Below, one piece after another: positions 23,993-33,280 of a stretch of DNA of 64,000 nt. The translations under genes and the position numbers were made by a program. The notes beneath the pieces are model-generated. The model worked only from the letters and a program-made list of their open reading frames with translations. It searched no databases and was not told the origin of the DNA. Positions within the stretch are counted from its first letter, which is position 1. Each line of letters opens with the position of its first letter. This DNA is from Bacillota bacterium (GTDB lineage Bacteria > Bacillota > UBA4882 > UBA8346), in the NCBI GenBank assembly GCA_023426245.1, contig JAFABB010000030.1, positions 248,001 to 312,000 on the forward strand, read 5' to 3'.

Positions 23993-24003
23993 GTGGTGAT
24001 TTT

Positions 24004-25221
24004 ATGGAAGTAAGCGGTAATCTTAAAGAGTACAAGCCTGGAATTTTTCATTACACTGTTAGTCTTGGCCCGGATCCGGAGCGACCCGGTAAATATAAAC
24101 AGAAAAAATTTACTATCCATTCTGAGGGTAGCAAGGATTTAGAAAAGCAAATCGCCGCCATTCAGTTGGATTTAGATAGGCTTTCACGAGAAAACCGAGA
24201 AATAACAGTTGAAAAATATCTAGGAAGATGGATTGAAGATTGCCATAAGCGTAAATTAGGACGTAGGACAATTGAAGAATACGAAAAGATTATTAAGAAC
24301 CATATAAATCCTAAAATCGGCCTCATTAAGCTAACTCAATTAACCCCTCGGCAAACAAGAGAATTAATTGAAACCAAGATGGAGAAATCACAATTTACAG
24401 CCAAAAAAGTTTATATCATTTTAAATTCCGCTTTGAAGCAGGCCATGGCAGACGATGATTTAGGCCTCAAAGAAAATGTTTGCGCCCGGATAACTCCGCC
24501 AAAACTTAAAAAGGTTAAACAAAAATTCTGGAATGCCGATCAATCCATTAAATTTTTGGATACCGTAAAAGAGAATCGCTACTATGGGATTTTTCTCTGT
24601 TCTTTAACAACCGGGATGAGAATTGGTGAAGTTTTGGGGTTAAGATGGCAAGATGTTGATCCAGAAAACAAAATAATAAATGTTTGCCAGAAACTTGAGA
24701 AAAAACCTAAAGGAAAAGGTCTTCCCCCGGTTTTTGGAGCACCTAAAACAGAGGCTTCCTCTGCTCAACTTATTATGACAGATATCCTTTTAGATGAAAT
24801 AAAGCGAATCCAAATCCGCCAAGAGACCGAAAAAAAGGCGCATGATGAGGCCAAAAAAGAATATAGGGATTATGGGCTAATATTCACAAGCAACGATGGT
24901 GATCCAGTGGAATTAAAAAGCTTATATAAATGGGCTTTTGTGAATAATATTAATAAATTTAATAAACGCATTGATGAAGATGAATCAATTCAAGCCGAAG
25001 ATAAAGAAAAGCTGAAAATACCTTTAATCAGAATTCATGATATGAGGCATTCGGCGGCTACTATTTTGATAAAATTAGGTGTCCCTCTTAAAATAGTCCA
25101 GCGGTATCTACGCCATGCTAATTATTCTACTACAGAAATTTATGTCCACGATAATGATGTCGAAATTCTAAAAGAAGCTGCAGAAAAAATGAATAAAGCC
25201 TTATCAAAAAGCCTTAATTAA
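24004..25221 (+). CDS. int: Tyrosine-type phage integrase
   Basis: The 405-residue recombinase has an N-terminal arm-binding domain, a SAM-like core-binding domain (about 66-165), and a catalytic domain with R206 (TTGMRIGEVL), H345 and R348 (HDMRH), H371 (LRHANYSTT) and Y380 (EIYVHD). It lies next to tRNA-Arg, its likely target. A TTGAGG-like SD is weak but GGTGGTGATTTT precedes the ATG. It inserts and excises the phage. Confidence 0.97.
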   Translation: MEVSGNLKEYKPGIFHYTVSLGPDPERPGKYKQKKFTIHSEGSKDLEKQIAAIQLDLDRLSRENREITVEKYLGRWIEDCHKRKLGRRTIEEYEKIIKNHINPKIGLIKLTQLTPRQTRELIETKMEKSQFTAKKVYIILNSALKQAMADDDLGLKENVCARITPPKLKKVKQKFWNADQSIKFLDTVKENRYYGIFLCSLTTGMRIGEVLGLRWQDVDPENKIINVCQKLEKKPKGKGLPPVFGAPKTEASSAQLIMTDILLDEIKRIQIRQETEKKAHDEAKKEYRDYGLIFTSNDGDPVELKSLYKWAFVNNINKFNKRIDEDESIQAEDKEKLKIPLIRIHDMRHSAATILIKLGVPLKIVQRYLRHANYSTTEIYVHDNDVEILKEAAEKMNKALSKSLN

Positions 25222-25310
25222 CTGGGGCTTTTTATTATAAAAAATATAAGGTCAATAACCATGCTGGTTCCAAAAGTTTATGACAAAAATTATGACAAAT
25301 GCAAAAATTA

Positions 25311-25337
25311 AAGGACTTCAATTTTCTTGAAGTCCTT
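25311..25337 (-). terminator. Terminator of tRNA-Arg
   Basis: An 11-base perfect stem (AAGGACTTCAA and TTGAAGTCCTT, 25311-25321 with 25327-25337) lies 10 bases after the tRNA 3' end and has a TAATTTTT tract on the minus strand. It is inside or beside the phage attachment site. Confidence 0.75.
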
Positions 25338-25346
25338 GATTTTACT

Positions 25347-25423
25347 TGGTGCGCCAGGAGGGGCTCGAACCCCCGACCTACAGATTCGAAGTCTGCCACT
25401 CTATCCAACTGAGCTACTGGCGC
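25347..25423 (-). tRNA. trnR: tRNA-Arg (anticodon TCG)
   Basis: A 77-base cloverleaf with acceptor arms GCGCCAG and CTGGCGC, an anticodon loop CTTCGAA (anticodon at 25387-25389), T loop GTTCGAGCC and an encoded CCA end. Intrinsic to the host; the prophage lies at its 3' end, a usual integration target for tyrosine integrases. Confidence 0.97.
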
Positions 25424-25496
25424 GATTCTTTTTCCATCCACCCCCTGTTATTGTTAACAATAAACAGGTCCAGCGCATGAAATATTTTGCCTTGCT

Positions 25497-25525
25497 ATTA
25501 TAGCACAGTCGCCCTTTTTTTGCAA
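25497..25525 (-). promoter_or_regulatory. Promoter of tRNA-Arg
   Basis: Leftward TTGCAA (25525-25520), 17-base spacer, TATAAT (25502-25497). The transcript would start near 25490 and includes an inverted repeat (CCTGTT...AACAGG, about 25443-25468) before the tRNA. Confidence 0.75.
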
Positions 25526-25659
25526 TGAATCAGCCCGATAAGGACTAATCTTTCCAATGGTAAATTTATCCTAAAGATTTTACCATTTGTACACAATATT
25601 GCCACATATAACACAAAAATGCGGGCTATACTAAATGGTAAGAACTCCTCCTTATTTTT

Positions 25660-25681
25660 AGCCCAGTTCATCTGGGCTTTT
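25660..25681 (+). terminator. Possible intrinsic terminator
   Basis: AGCCCAG...CTGGGCT (25660-25677) is followed by TTTT on the plus strand. No rightward gene precedes it, so its role is unclear. Confidence 0.35.
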
Positions 25682-25717
25682 CCTTTGAAGGAGGTCAATA
25701 AAAACATACCATCCGAT

Positions 25718-26059
25718 TCAAGCTCGATACGAAATCCCGTATGTGGCAACCGTTACGCATTGAATACCTGCATTTCCATAGGGATCACTATTTTTGTGAT
25801 TTTTCTGTTCTTTCACTGCCGCGGTAAGTTGTTGAATTTTGTCATTCACCAAGTTTTTTTCCATTCCCAGTTGTTCAATGGCGTCTTGCTTAAAACCCTT
25901 ATCCATTTTACTCTTGCTGACAGCCTTGACTTCTTTGTTCAATAAATCCTTAAAGCTTTTTAAAGTTTTAATATCCTTTTGGTATTCCTCAATTTGGGCT
26001 TTGGATGATTTGGCTACCGGCGTGGCATAGCCTGTGGCAGCAACTGATGTAACAACCAT
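25718..26059 (-). CDS. Coiled-coil protein, unknown
   Basis: The 113-residue product has an Ala/Lys-rich helical core (QIEEYQKDIKTLKSFKDLLNKEVKAVSKSKM, with later VNDKIQQLTAAVKEQKN) and a C-terminal segment GNAGIQCVTVATYGISYR. GGAGGAAAAAATT precedes the ATG. It resembles small FlxA-like coiled-coil proteins; the match is weak. It lies alone, divergent to the next gene. Confidence 0.6.
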   Translation of the reverse strand: MVVTSVAATGYATPVAKSSKAQIEEYQKDIKTLKSFKDLLNKEVKAVSKSKMDKGFKQDAIEQLGMEKNLVNDKIQQLTAAVKEQKNHKNSDPYGNAGIQCVTVATYGISYRA

Positions 26060-26259
26060 AATTTTTTCCTCCTTTAATTGGTTATTTCTTCAATAAATTA
26101 TCGGAAATATTAAGAAAAAAGTTGAGCTTTTCCTCCAAGAAAATCCCCGGCCACTTTCCTCAATTTTAGATACCCATTACAATATTCCACTGTGAAGGAA
26201 TCCAGCCGGTGTTACGCGAATGATTTGTTAGTCCAATCGATTACAAGGAGGGATTTTTC

Positions 26260-27855
26260 GTGTTGCAAGTGATCGTTTTTTTATGCGGAGCGGTTTTGAT
26301 GTCCTTGGAAATGGTCGGTAGCCGTCTGCTGGCTCCAACATTCGGATCTTCTATTTATGTTTGGGGGTCTTTGATTGTCGTTGTGATGGCCGCGTTAACC
26401 CTGGGGTATTATTGCGGGGGCCGTATTGCAGACAAGCATCCCCATTACCGGATCATGGGAGCGGTATTGGCACTCGCGGGGGGTTATATTGGATTTTTAC
26501 CTTTTTGGGCGGGATCAGTCACCGGTTCTTTCGGCACATGGGAACCAAGGCTGGGTTCGCTCTTCGTATCGATGATATTTTTCTTCGTGCCAAGTGTTTT
26601 GCTGGCAACCATTTCACCGTTCGGAATTAAACTCGCTACCCGCAACCTAACTACAATCGGCAATACTGCAGGTTACATGGCGGCAATCTCCAGTGCCGGA
26701 AGCATTATTGGCACCTTACTAACCTCCTTTTTCCTCATTCCGGCCATGGGCGTCCGCAATATTGTGCATACCCTGGGAGTTATCCTGCTGTTCCTGGCGA
26801 TACTAATGTTTTTCGCCGCGCGGCGGGGTCACAAAAGCCCTCGGACAAGTGGCGACCTTGTGTCAAAATCACTCAACATGATGATTTGTTTTGTCATGAT
26901 AGGCATTATATCCTTAATCGGATTATGGGCTCTATCCGGGAGCAGGATAACCCAGGATTGGTTTTATGAAGTACTCTATGAACGCGATTCCCTGTATCAT
27001 CACATCCGAGTCGTTCAGGACAGCACTTCGCGGCGATTGCATTTTGATGAGTCCTTCCAGAGTGAAATGAATTTAAAAAACCCCCTGGAAATGGTTTTCA
27101 CTTACACATCTTACTTACATCTGGGAGTGGTGGCCCATCCCGAACCGTCCCGCGTTTTGTTTATCGGTCTGGGCGGAGGCTCGGCGCCCAAAAAATTCCT
27201 TCACGACTATCCATCGTTAAAAGCCGTCGACGTTGTTGAAATTGATCCCGAGGTCATCAAAGTCGCCCGGAAATACTTCAAATTGCCAAGTAGCCCTAAA
27301 CTGAGAATTTTCGCCCAGGATGGCCGTATTTTCGTTGAAAAAATAGCCCGGGAAATTGCCGCGGGCCGGTCCGTTCCTTACGATATGGTGATTATCGATG
27401 CCTACAACGCCAGTTCCATCCCATACCATTTGACAACCAAAGAATTTGTTTCTGCGGTCCGCAAAACGCTGTCTCCGGACGGGGTAGTAGTCTCGAACAT
27501 TATTGGCGCATTCGCCGGACAATCCAGCGAGTTATTGCGCTCCATGACCCGTACAGTGGCGGCGGTCTTCCCACAAGTCTATCTTTTTCCAATTTGGAAT
27601 TTGCAAGGCAAGGAAGACGACTCGGAAAATAACATCATATTGATAGCCACAGTCGAGCCCCGTTATTGGGATACCGCGATATGGCAGGAACGAGCAAATT
27701 CGCTCTATCGCTCAAAGGCTATCCAGGAAAAAGTTCCGGAATATGTTAAGACCTTAGCGGATGACGATTGGATCCGCGACAAGTCGTGGCTCGCCAAAAT
27801 GCCGCTGCTCACGGATGATTTTGCCCCGGTAGATACTCTGAAGAATCCATTATAA
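26260..27855 (+). CDS. Membrane-fused spermidine synthase-like protein
   Basis: The 531-residue protein fuses about seven membrane helices (residues 1-215, with MSLEMVGSRLLAPTFGSS and AGSIIGTLLTSFFLIPAMG) to a SAM-binding spermidine-synthase-like domain: FIGLGGGSAPKKF (about 298), VVEIDPEVIK, and IIDAYN. GTG 26260 follows AAGGAGG. This fused family is widespread; the transferase substrate is often unknown, so polyamine synthesis is not certain. It stands alone, with a palindromic repeat after it. Confidence 0.85.
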   Translation: MLQVIVFLCGAVLMSLEMVGSRLLAPTFGSSIYVWGSLIVVVMAALTLGYYCGGRIADKHPHYRIMGAVLALAGGYIGFLPFWAGSVTGSFGTWEPRLGSLFVSMIFFFVPSVLLATISPFGIKLATRNLTTIGNTAGYMAAISSAGSIIGTLLTSFFLIPAMGVRNIVHTLGVILLFLAILMFFAARRGHKSPRTSGDLVSKSLNMMICFVMIGIISLIGLWALSGSRITQDWFYEVLYERDSLYHHIRVVQDSTSRRLHFDESFQSEMNLKNPLEMVFTYTSYLHLGVVAHPEPSRVLFIGLGGGSAPKKFLHDYPSLKAVDVVEIDPEVIKVARKYFKLPSSPKLRIFAQDGRIFVEKIAREIAAGRSVPYDMVIIDAYNASSIPYHLTTKEFVSAVRKTLSPDGVVVSNIIGAFAGQSSELLRSMTRTVAAVFPQVYLFPIWNLQGKEDDSENNIILIATVEPRYWDTAIWQERANSLYRSKAIQEKVPEYVKTLADDDWIRDKSWLAKMPLLTDDFAPVDTLKNPL

Positions 27856-27883
27856 GGAAATTATCGCCTAAAATTTTTAGAAT

Positions 27884-27941
27884 AGATATACGGTATACCG
27901 GAATAAGCCTTACCACTGCTTACTTTCTATACTGTATATCT
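27884..27941. repeat. Partial nested-palindrome element
   Basis: AGATATACGGTATA (27884-27897) pairs with TATACTGTATATCT (27928-27941) with one mismatch. It resembles the inner stems of the elements at 33.2, 33.6 and 39.6 kb but lacks their outer GGCTGTTGCAAAA arms. It lies between converging genes and may also act as a terminator. Confidence 0.5.
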
Positions 27942-27963
27942 TTCTAATAAACCGGTTGATTCC

Positions 27964-29325
27964 TTAACTCTCCGGCAATCCAAGGATTACGGTTGCTCCT
28001 TTATGTTCCTCGCTCAAGATCTTAAGAAAACCACGATGCTGTTTCATGACTGCAAAACAATAGGTAAGCCCCAATCCAAGATTTCCCGCACCCTTTTTGG
28101 TTGAATAAAAAGGTTCCAATATATGTTTCTTGTCATATTGGCTAATACCGCGTCCACTATCGCAAACCTCAAGATGAACAAAATGTCTTTTAATAGAGAC
28201 CGAGAAATTGATTGAACCTCCTTGCGGCATAGCCTCAATGGAATTATAGATAATATTGATAAGTACTTCTCTTATGTGAACCCGATCACAATGAATAACG
28301 AGGGATTTCTCCTGGTAATATTGGGTGATATCGATATTCCTGATCGTAAATATTTTTTCCATTGAATCGACTACTTCTTTAACCAATTGATTAACGTCGA
28401 TTTCTTCCATAAAAAGAACAATCGGCTTGGTTTTTTCCGAAAACCGCCTTGCTAAATCCTCCAAATGGCGCGAGGCGTTTTCAATAATCCAAATATTTTT
28501 CATTCCTTCCTGAGAATTCCCTTTTTTTAGATTCTCGGCAGCAATGTTAATCAATTGCAACTCATTACGAATGGCGTGATTAATTAAAGAGGCGCCTGAA
28601 TTAAAGATCCGAATCGACTGATCCATGAAATCATGTTCAAAATTTAATTTTAAACCGATAAAACCGGTCCGGCCAATGGCAATCCATATTGTTAAAAAAA
28701 TAAACGCCCCAAAAATTCCGGTAATATTGGTGAAATCATGTTTACCCAAAATCGGCTCGATATAAGCCACCCAAGTAATCAGTAACGAAGGCAACGTCAT
28801 AAAAGCAATGATCATTTTTTGTCTTTTGATTTTTGGGGTTTTTTCAACCGCCGAGGCATAACAAAGCAAAATATTACTCAGCAAAACATATAGTACACTC
28901 CATGATGAAATTAACCACCAAAAGTTGGGCAAATAGTCGGGATAGTAATAGACAAAACTCTGTCCGGGGTTGAGCGCATCGACACCAAAACCAATAACTA
29001 CGGGGATCAAAGTGAGGAGACTGAGTATATTTTTTTTCTGATGATCATGATCAAAAATACCTGCCACAGAAAATGCCGCATTCAATAAGAAATAGGGACT
29101 CATTCGATAAGAGAGCACTGAACATATCCTGGCCAAGAGATGCGGGAAGGCAAACGGATCCAAATATAACTCCGGATACGGGTCTAGGGTGATGGCGATT
29201 AACCCTAAAGAAAAAGCCGTTATATAGCCCGCATAATAAAAAGCCACTTTCGATTTTTGCTTATAAAAAAGAACAAAAAGGCTACCGGAAATAATATTGA
29301 GTACCACAAAAACAATAAACTTCAA
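27964..29325 (-). CDS. Membrane sensor histidine kinase
   Basis: The 453-residue protein has seven or so membrane helices (1-225), then a dimerisation region with H250 in LINHAIRNELQLI, an N-box NIIYNSIEAM, a G1 box DSGRGIS and GLGLTY. The ATP-binding domain is intact. No response regulator gene is adjacent, so it is an orphan kinase in this window. Related Firmicute kinases act in sporulation or membrane-stress signalling; the stimulus here is unknown. Confidence 0.9.
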   Translation of the reverse strand: MKFIVFVVLNIISGSLFVLFYKQKSKVAFYYAGYITAFSLGLIAITLDPYPELYLDPFAFPHLLARICSVLSYRMSPYFLLNAAFSVAGIFDHDHQKKNILSLLTLIPVVIGFGVDALNPGQSFVYYYPDYLPNFWWLISSWSVLYVLLSNILLCYASAVEKTPKIKRQKMIIAFMTLPSLLITWVAYIEPILGKHDFTNITGIFGAFIFLTIWIAIGRTGFIGLKLNFEHDFMDQSIRIFNSGASLINHAIRNELQLINIAAENLKKGNSQEGMKNIWIIENASRHLEDLARRFSEKTKPIVLFMEEIDVNQLVKEVVDSMEKIFTIRNIDITQYYQEKSLVIHCDRVHIREVLINIIYNSIEAMPQGGSINFSVSIKRHFVHLEVCDSGRGISQYDKKHILEPFYSTKKGAGNLGLGLTYCFAVMKQHRGFLKILSEEHKGATVILGLPES

Positions 29326-29573
29326 AATGTTCTCCTTACCATGTAAAATTCAAACTAAATCGAGCAATCATCCCTTTAATTCGATAATCATAGACAAAAA
29401 CCTTTTGCATGAAAGAACAGAATTATCTTAATTGACAATTTACGCACTGGGGTATATATGGACTATTTTAAAAATGCAACATCATTCGCTAATTATGTTT
29501 TCAGCACAATGCCAATTAGAATATAGCTTCATACAATGTACTACAAAAGTCTTTAATAACAGACGAGGTGAAA

Positions 29574-29864
29574 ATGATGTCAATGAATAACAGTTCGGAA
29601 ATCTTTCAATATATTATCCAGCCCGAAGATACAATATGGGAGTTAGCGGATGAGTTTAACACCAGTGAAGAGGGAATCTTGGCAGCCAATCCCGGTCTGG
29701 ACCCCTATAATCTGTATATCAATCAAGTGATTAATATACCCGGCAATGCCGTAACAGCCCAACAATATAGACGATACAGAAGATATAGACGCCCCTACTT
29801 TTATCGTCCTTACAGATATCCATACCGACGACCTTATTATCGGCCCTATTATCGGCCCTATTAG
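29574..29864 (+). CDS. LysM protein with Arg/Tyr-rich tail
   Basis: The 96-residue protein (ATG 29574, after GAGGTG) has one LysM domain (about residues 8-52: YIIQPEDTIWELADEFNTS, IPG) and a tail built from RRYRR and RPYYRPY repeats. LysM binds peptidoglycan or chitin-like glycans. The basic aromatic tail resembles those of spore coat or exosporium proteins. No signal peptide is visible, which fits delivery to the spore from the mother cell. Confidence 0.8.
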   Translation: MMSMNNSSEIFQYIIQPEDTIWELADEFNTSEEGILAANPGLDPYNLYINQVINIPGNAVTAQQYRRYRRYRRPYFYRPYRYPYRRPYYRPYYRPY

Positions 29865-29896
29865 CCATACTACCATCGCTCTTTAGCGGACTAAAA

Positions 29897-29937
29897 AAAG
29901 ACTATAGCCTTCATTTCCAGGCTTATAGTCTTTTTTT
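29897..29937 (+). terminator. Terminator after the LysM gene
   Basis: AAAGACTATAGCC and GGCTTATAGTCTTT form a long stem followed by a T-tract; the arms also carry A/T on the other side, so it could work both ways. Confidence 0.85.
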
Positions 29938-30098
29938 ACGGATTTGGATGGCAATTTTAACTGTTGGAACTGAGCTTCGATTAAAGCTTCCCCGATAAGA
30001 ACGAATCTTTTTTTTAAAAAGGCACCAAAGCCGTCACGCCCAGCAAAGGTATCGCCGACTCCAGCGCCTTAAGAATTTTTCACAAAAGGGCAATCGTT

Positions 30099-30725
30099 TT
30101 AATTTGCAGTCACAACCCTAATAATCTCTAGCGGATTGATAAACCGATGCTGCGCACCTGGAAATTCCCTGCGTTCTGCACCCCAGACCGCCAAGCCGAA
30201 ATCAACCTCGGCTCCCTTGGCAGCCAATAAATCATTTTCGGTATCACCAATGTAAATCATCTGCTTCGGCTTTACATTGACAATATCCATGATTTTAAAA
30301 ATGGGTTCAGAGTCCGGCTTATGCCTGATGGTATCATCGGCACACACTGTAAATGGAAAATACTTTTGAAGCCCGAAAGGGCTTAAATCGTCCATTAATT
30401 CTTGCCGTGTTTTCGAAGTCACAATTCCGGTTTTAATCCCCAAGCTCATAAGCTTATTAAGAAGAAGCTCGATATCTGTGAAAACTTCGACCAGATGATA
30501 GTAATCCTTTATATATTGGTTCCACCGCACATTGGCGGCTTCAGCATTTCTGACTCCTAATCTTTTCAATTCTTCCACACCCGTTAAGCCCATAATAAAA
30601 GATAAATCCTTTACCGGATAGCGGGAAATCGTTTCCTCCCGAAGGAGTTTTCGCAAAGATAATACCGACGCTTCTTCGGTGTCAATCAATGTCCCGTCCA
30701 CATCAAAAATCACACATTCATACAT
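30099..30725 (-). CDS. HAD-family phosphatase
   Basis: The 208-residue hydrolase has DVDGTLIDT (nucleophile D8, acid/base D10), VTSK (motif II), K/H-P segment and IGDTENDLLAAKGA (motif IV). Phosphoglycolate phosphatase-like fold with a helical cap between motifs I and II. ATG 30725 follows GAGGAAAC. It overlaps the end of the DeoR gene by 16 bases, so it is probably a sugar-phosphate phosphatase under that regulator's control. Confidence 0.85.
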   Translation of the reverse strand: MYECVIFDVDGTLIDTEEASVLSLRKLLREETISRYPVKDLSFIMGLTGVEELKRLGVRNAEAANVRWNQYIKDYYHLVEVFTDIELLLNKLMSLGIKTGIVTSKTRQELMDDLSPFGLQKYFPFTVCADDTIRHKPDSEPIFKIMDIVNVKPKQMIYIGDTENDLLAAKGAEVDFGLAVWGAERREFPGAQHRFINPLEIIRVVTAN

Positions 30726-31504
30726 GAAGTTTCCTCGGATTGTTGCAGTATTATCAGTTCGGCTCCCGCATTTTCTATAATTTCACGCAATTCCCCCGGT
30801 GGGGGCTGGTCGGTAATGAAGGTATTAATGACCGAAAAATCCAGCACTTTAAAAAACGAACATTTCCCGAACTTGGTATGGTCTGCCACCACGATAACTT
30901 GTTCGGCCCTTTTTGTTAATTCCCGCTTAAAATAAACATCATCTTCATGATAATAATAAATTCCTTCATGGTTAATCCCGACAGCGCTGAGAAAAACCTT
31001 GTTAAACCGATAATCGGCCAATTTTTTCAATGAATCGTAACTCATTACATTCCGGGACTCGGGGGAAATCAAGCCCCCCAAAAGGTAAGTTTGAATGCTT
31101 GGGTACTCCATCAGCATCCAGGCATTATCCAGCGACTGGGTTACAATTTTTAAAGAATTCACCCTTAGATGGGGAATCATGCACTTCACTGTGGTTGATA
31201 CATCCAAAAAAACAAGTTCGTTTTCCCGGACAAAAGTGGCGGCATATTGACCTAACTTTTGTTTAACCTCGATCTCATTATTTTGCCGTTCTGCATATTG
31301 ATTCAATTTATGGATAAACTTGGTAATGGCGATCCCGCCGTGAGTACGGATAACGGCTCCTTGCTGGGTTAATTTAACAACATCCCTGCGGGCGGTATCC
31401 CGGGAAACTTGAAACATATCACAAATATCATTGACCGTCATGGACTCGCTTTTTTCCAAGTGCTCCATGATCCGATACAATCTTTCTTCCTGATAAATTT
31501 CCAC
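30710..31504 (-). CDS. DeoR-family transcription regulator
   Basis: The 264-residue protein has an N-terminal HTH (MTVNDICDMFQVSRDTARRDVVKLTQQG) with the GAVIRTHGG DeoR signature, and a C-terminal sugar-phosphate sensor domain (FLDVSTTVKCMIPHL, VVADHTKFGKCSF). GTG 31504 follows GGAGG. It shares an operon with the HAD phosphatase, so it probably controls sugar-phosphate use, acting at its own promoter. Confidence 0.9.
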   Translation of the reverse strand: MEIYQEERLYRIMEHLEKSESMTVNDICDMFQVSRDTARRDVVKLTQQGAVIRTHGGIAITKFIHKLNQYAERQNNEIEVKQKLGQYAATFVRENELVFLDVSTTVKCMIPHLRVNSLKIVTQSLDNAWMLMEYPSIQTYLLGGLISPESRNVMSYDSLKKLADYRFNKVFLSAVGINHEGIYYYHEDDVYFKRELTKRAEQVIVVADHTKFGKCSFFKVLDFSVINTFITDQPPPGELREIIENAGAELIILQQSEETSCMNV

Positions 31505-31695
31505 TCACCTCCATCCCATTATACGTATTTATCGTCAAATACGCAAGTGAATTTAAGTATTTTTAATCATTTATACGTATTTTGAATTCCTTTCAGTGAC
31601 CGGAATAATTTCATACCCAATAATAAAACCGCTGGCTATAATTTTCAGCGGTTTATTTCAATTCCATCCGAAATTTTTGTCGATTGCCTTACCGT

Positions 31696-32676
31696 TTAAA
31701 ATAAAAGTTCCAAAAACTCAAGCGTTGTGACACCGGCCAAATATTCCTCAAAACAAAACCCGGACAGAATCTCCGAGATGGCTTTTCTTTCATGCCTCAC
31801 TCCAATAAGAGCTTGTTCAATTTGGTAAACATCCGATTTACCGAAAAAATCCCCAAAAATACGGGCATTTCGGATTACTCCGGTTTTAACATTCAAGAGG
31901 ACTTCAACCGATCCGCCTTTCAATCGGGCTTTATTTTGAAGGTTATATTCCGGTGAAATGCCGTAATTCCAGTTCCAAGTGGCATACTTTCCTTGCACGG
32001 ACTCATTCACTTTCTCAATATCCATTGAGGTTAGTCTGTATATTTCATAATGATCCCGGTCCGTTTTCACTTCATTGGCTATCAAGGTTTTCAGCTCTTC
32101 AATCGTGATGGGTTCGGCAAGATGGCTTTGAATGTTGGTAATCCGGCTGGCAACCGACTTGACTCCCTTCCCTTCAAACTTAGACGGACTGACCTGCAAG
32201 GCAGCGCTAATATCGGGAATAACAGCCGAAAAAAGAATGGTCCCATGGTGTAACAATCTGTTTTTATATTTATACTGAGCGTTCCCTGAAAATTTTTGTC
32301 CGGAGATGCAGAGATCGTTTCTTCCCGAAAGTTCAGCTTGAACGCCTAATTTGCGTAATACGGCTATGATGGGAAAGGTGAATTTAGAAAAATCACAAAA
32401 ACTATCATGGAGGTCATTGACGATAAAGGTGAAGTTCAAATTGCCCAGATCGTGATAGACCGCCCCGCCACCGGAAAGCCTCCGGACAACTTTGATATGA
32501 TGGTTTCTAACATAATCAAGGTTAATTTCTCCCAAAGTATTCTGATTTTTTCCCACCACAATACAGGGAGAATTACGCCAGAGCATGAAGCATTCATGAT
32601 CAAATTCTTTCAGTAAATACTCTTCCAGAGCCAAATTAAAGTAAGGGTCGACATTATCATTGACAATATATAGCAT
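31696..32676 (-). CDS. lplA: Lipoate-protein ligase
   Basis: The 326-residue enzyme attaches lipoate (or octanoate) to lipoyl domains. It has FNLALEEYLL, WRNSPCIVVGKNQNTLGEIN, RRLSGGGAVYHDLGNLNF, and a C-terminal accessory domain, as in LplA/LplJ of Firmicutes. The lysine in the SGQKFSGNA region lies where family members bind lipoyl-AMP. No lipoylated partner is nearby. Confidence 0.9.
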   Translation of the reverse strand: MLYIVNDNVDPYFNLALEEYLLKEFDHECFMLWRNSPCIVVGKNQNTLGEINLDYVRNHHIKVVRRLSGGGAVYHDLGNLNFTFIVNDLHDSFCDFSKFTFPIIAVLRKLGVQAELSGRNDLCISGQKFSGNAQYKYKNRLLHHGTILFSAVIPDISAALQVSPSKFEGKGVKSVASRITNIQSHLAEPITIEELKTLIANEVKTDRDHYEIYRLTSMDIEKVNESVQGKYATWNWNYGISPEYNLQNKARLKGGSVEVLLNVKTGVIRNARIFGDFFGKSDVYQIEQALIGVRHERKAISEILSGFCFEEYLAGVTTLEFLELLF

Positions 32677-32807
32677 GTGAAACCTCCATCAAGCTTAGGT
32701 GATTTAGGGTCTTCGTTTTACTTTTCACTTACAACCATTTCTAAATAACAATTTTCTATAATCGCTGCGCATAACCAGCTTCAAATAAAACCAAAGGAGG
32801 GATTCCC

Positions 32808-32985
32808 TCAATTTCTTCTCCTATTCATCATTTTATCAAAAATTAGGCATTGTGCCCATATATTTAGGGTATCCACTTTGGTATATACTACCGGCACCAC
32901 CAACAAGGTCATTAGCATCGAGGAAGTCAAGCCGCCAATCAGGGACCAGCCCATGCCGTTTTTAAGTTCCAGATCCGGAAGAAGA
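32808..32985 (-). pseudogene. RND efflux pump, C-terminal fragment
   Basis: The frame ends with residues around GMGWSLIGGLTSSMLMT and LLVVPVVYTKVDTL, the conserved last transmembrane region of RND (AcrB/CusA-like) transporters, and a normal TGA at 32808. All upstream domains are missing. It is a deletion remnant. Confidence 0.75.
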
Positions 32986-33098
32986 CGCCTTTGCTATGGG
33001 GAATCATAGGATCATGGTGAGTGTGGTCAAAATAGGCCGTAACCCAGGAGTCTGAAATGGCTCGTTGGAGTGAAAGGTAATTTTTAGCAGGAACTATT

Positions 33099-33143
33099 CT
33101 ATAATGAGGCCGTTACAATAAATGCAAGCTTTCTTTTTTTCAT
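33099..33143 (-). pseudogene. Signal-peptide stub of a lost gene
   Basis: AAAGGAGG precedes ATG 33143, then MKKRKLAFIVTASL and an in-frame TAG. It looks like the first codons of an exported protein, probably the membrane-fusion partner of the RND pump remnant downstream, cut by the same deletion. Confidence 0.45.
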
Positions 33144-33164
33144 TTTCTACCTCCTTTATAAAGC

Positions 33165-33280
33165 GGGCTGTTGCAAAAGATTTTTAATGGATAGAGATAT
33201 ACAATATATTGGCAAGCAATCCTAAGCCGGATTCAATATATTGTATATCTCACCATTTTTTAATTATTTTGCAACAGCCC
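33165..33280. repeat. Nested palindromic element A
   Basis: Outer arms GGGCTGTTGCAAAA (33165-33178) and TTTTGCAACAGCCC (33267-33280) enclose an inner 18-base perfect stem, 33194-33211 with 33234-33251. It lies upstream of the small YjcZ-like gene. Confidence 0.85.

Larger units (their letters stand above)
1..25346. mobile_element. Prophage, right-hand portion
   Basis: The segment carries a tyrosine integrase, excisionase-like HTH, repressor and Cro-like pair, phage replication genes, and terminase small subunit, ending immediately at the 3' end of tRNA-Arg(TCG). Gene density is high, nearly all genes left of 22.96 kb run leftward, and stop/start overlaps are common. The left end lies outside the window, so completeness cannot be judged. 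The junction with host DNA is placed at the tRNA because the integrase gene ends 126 bases before it and host-type genes follow. The exact att core is not visible without the other end. Confidence 0.95.

Noticed and set aside
25235..25441. 68-codon frame over the tRNA
   Set aside because: It is a frame on the tRNA-Arg sequence itself.
25498..25749. 83-codon leftward frame
   Set aside because: It crosses the tRNA promoter and a hairpin; no motif or ribosome-binding site.
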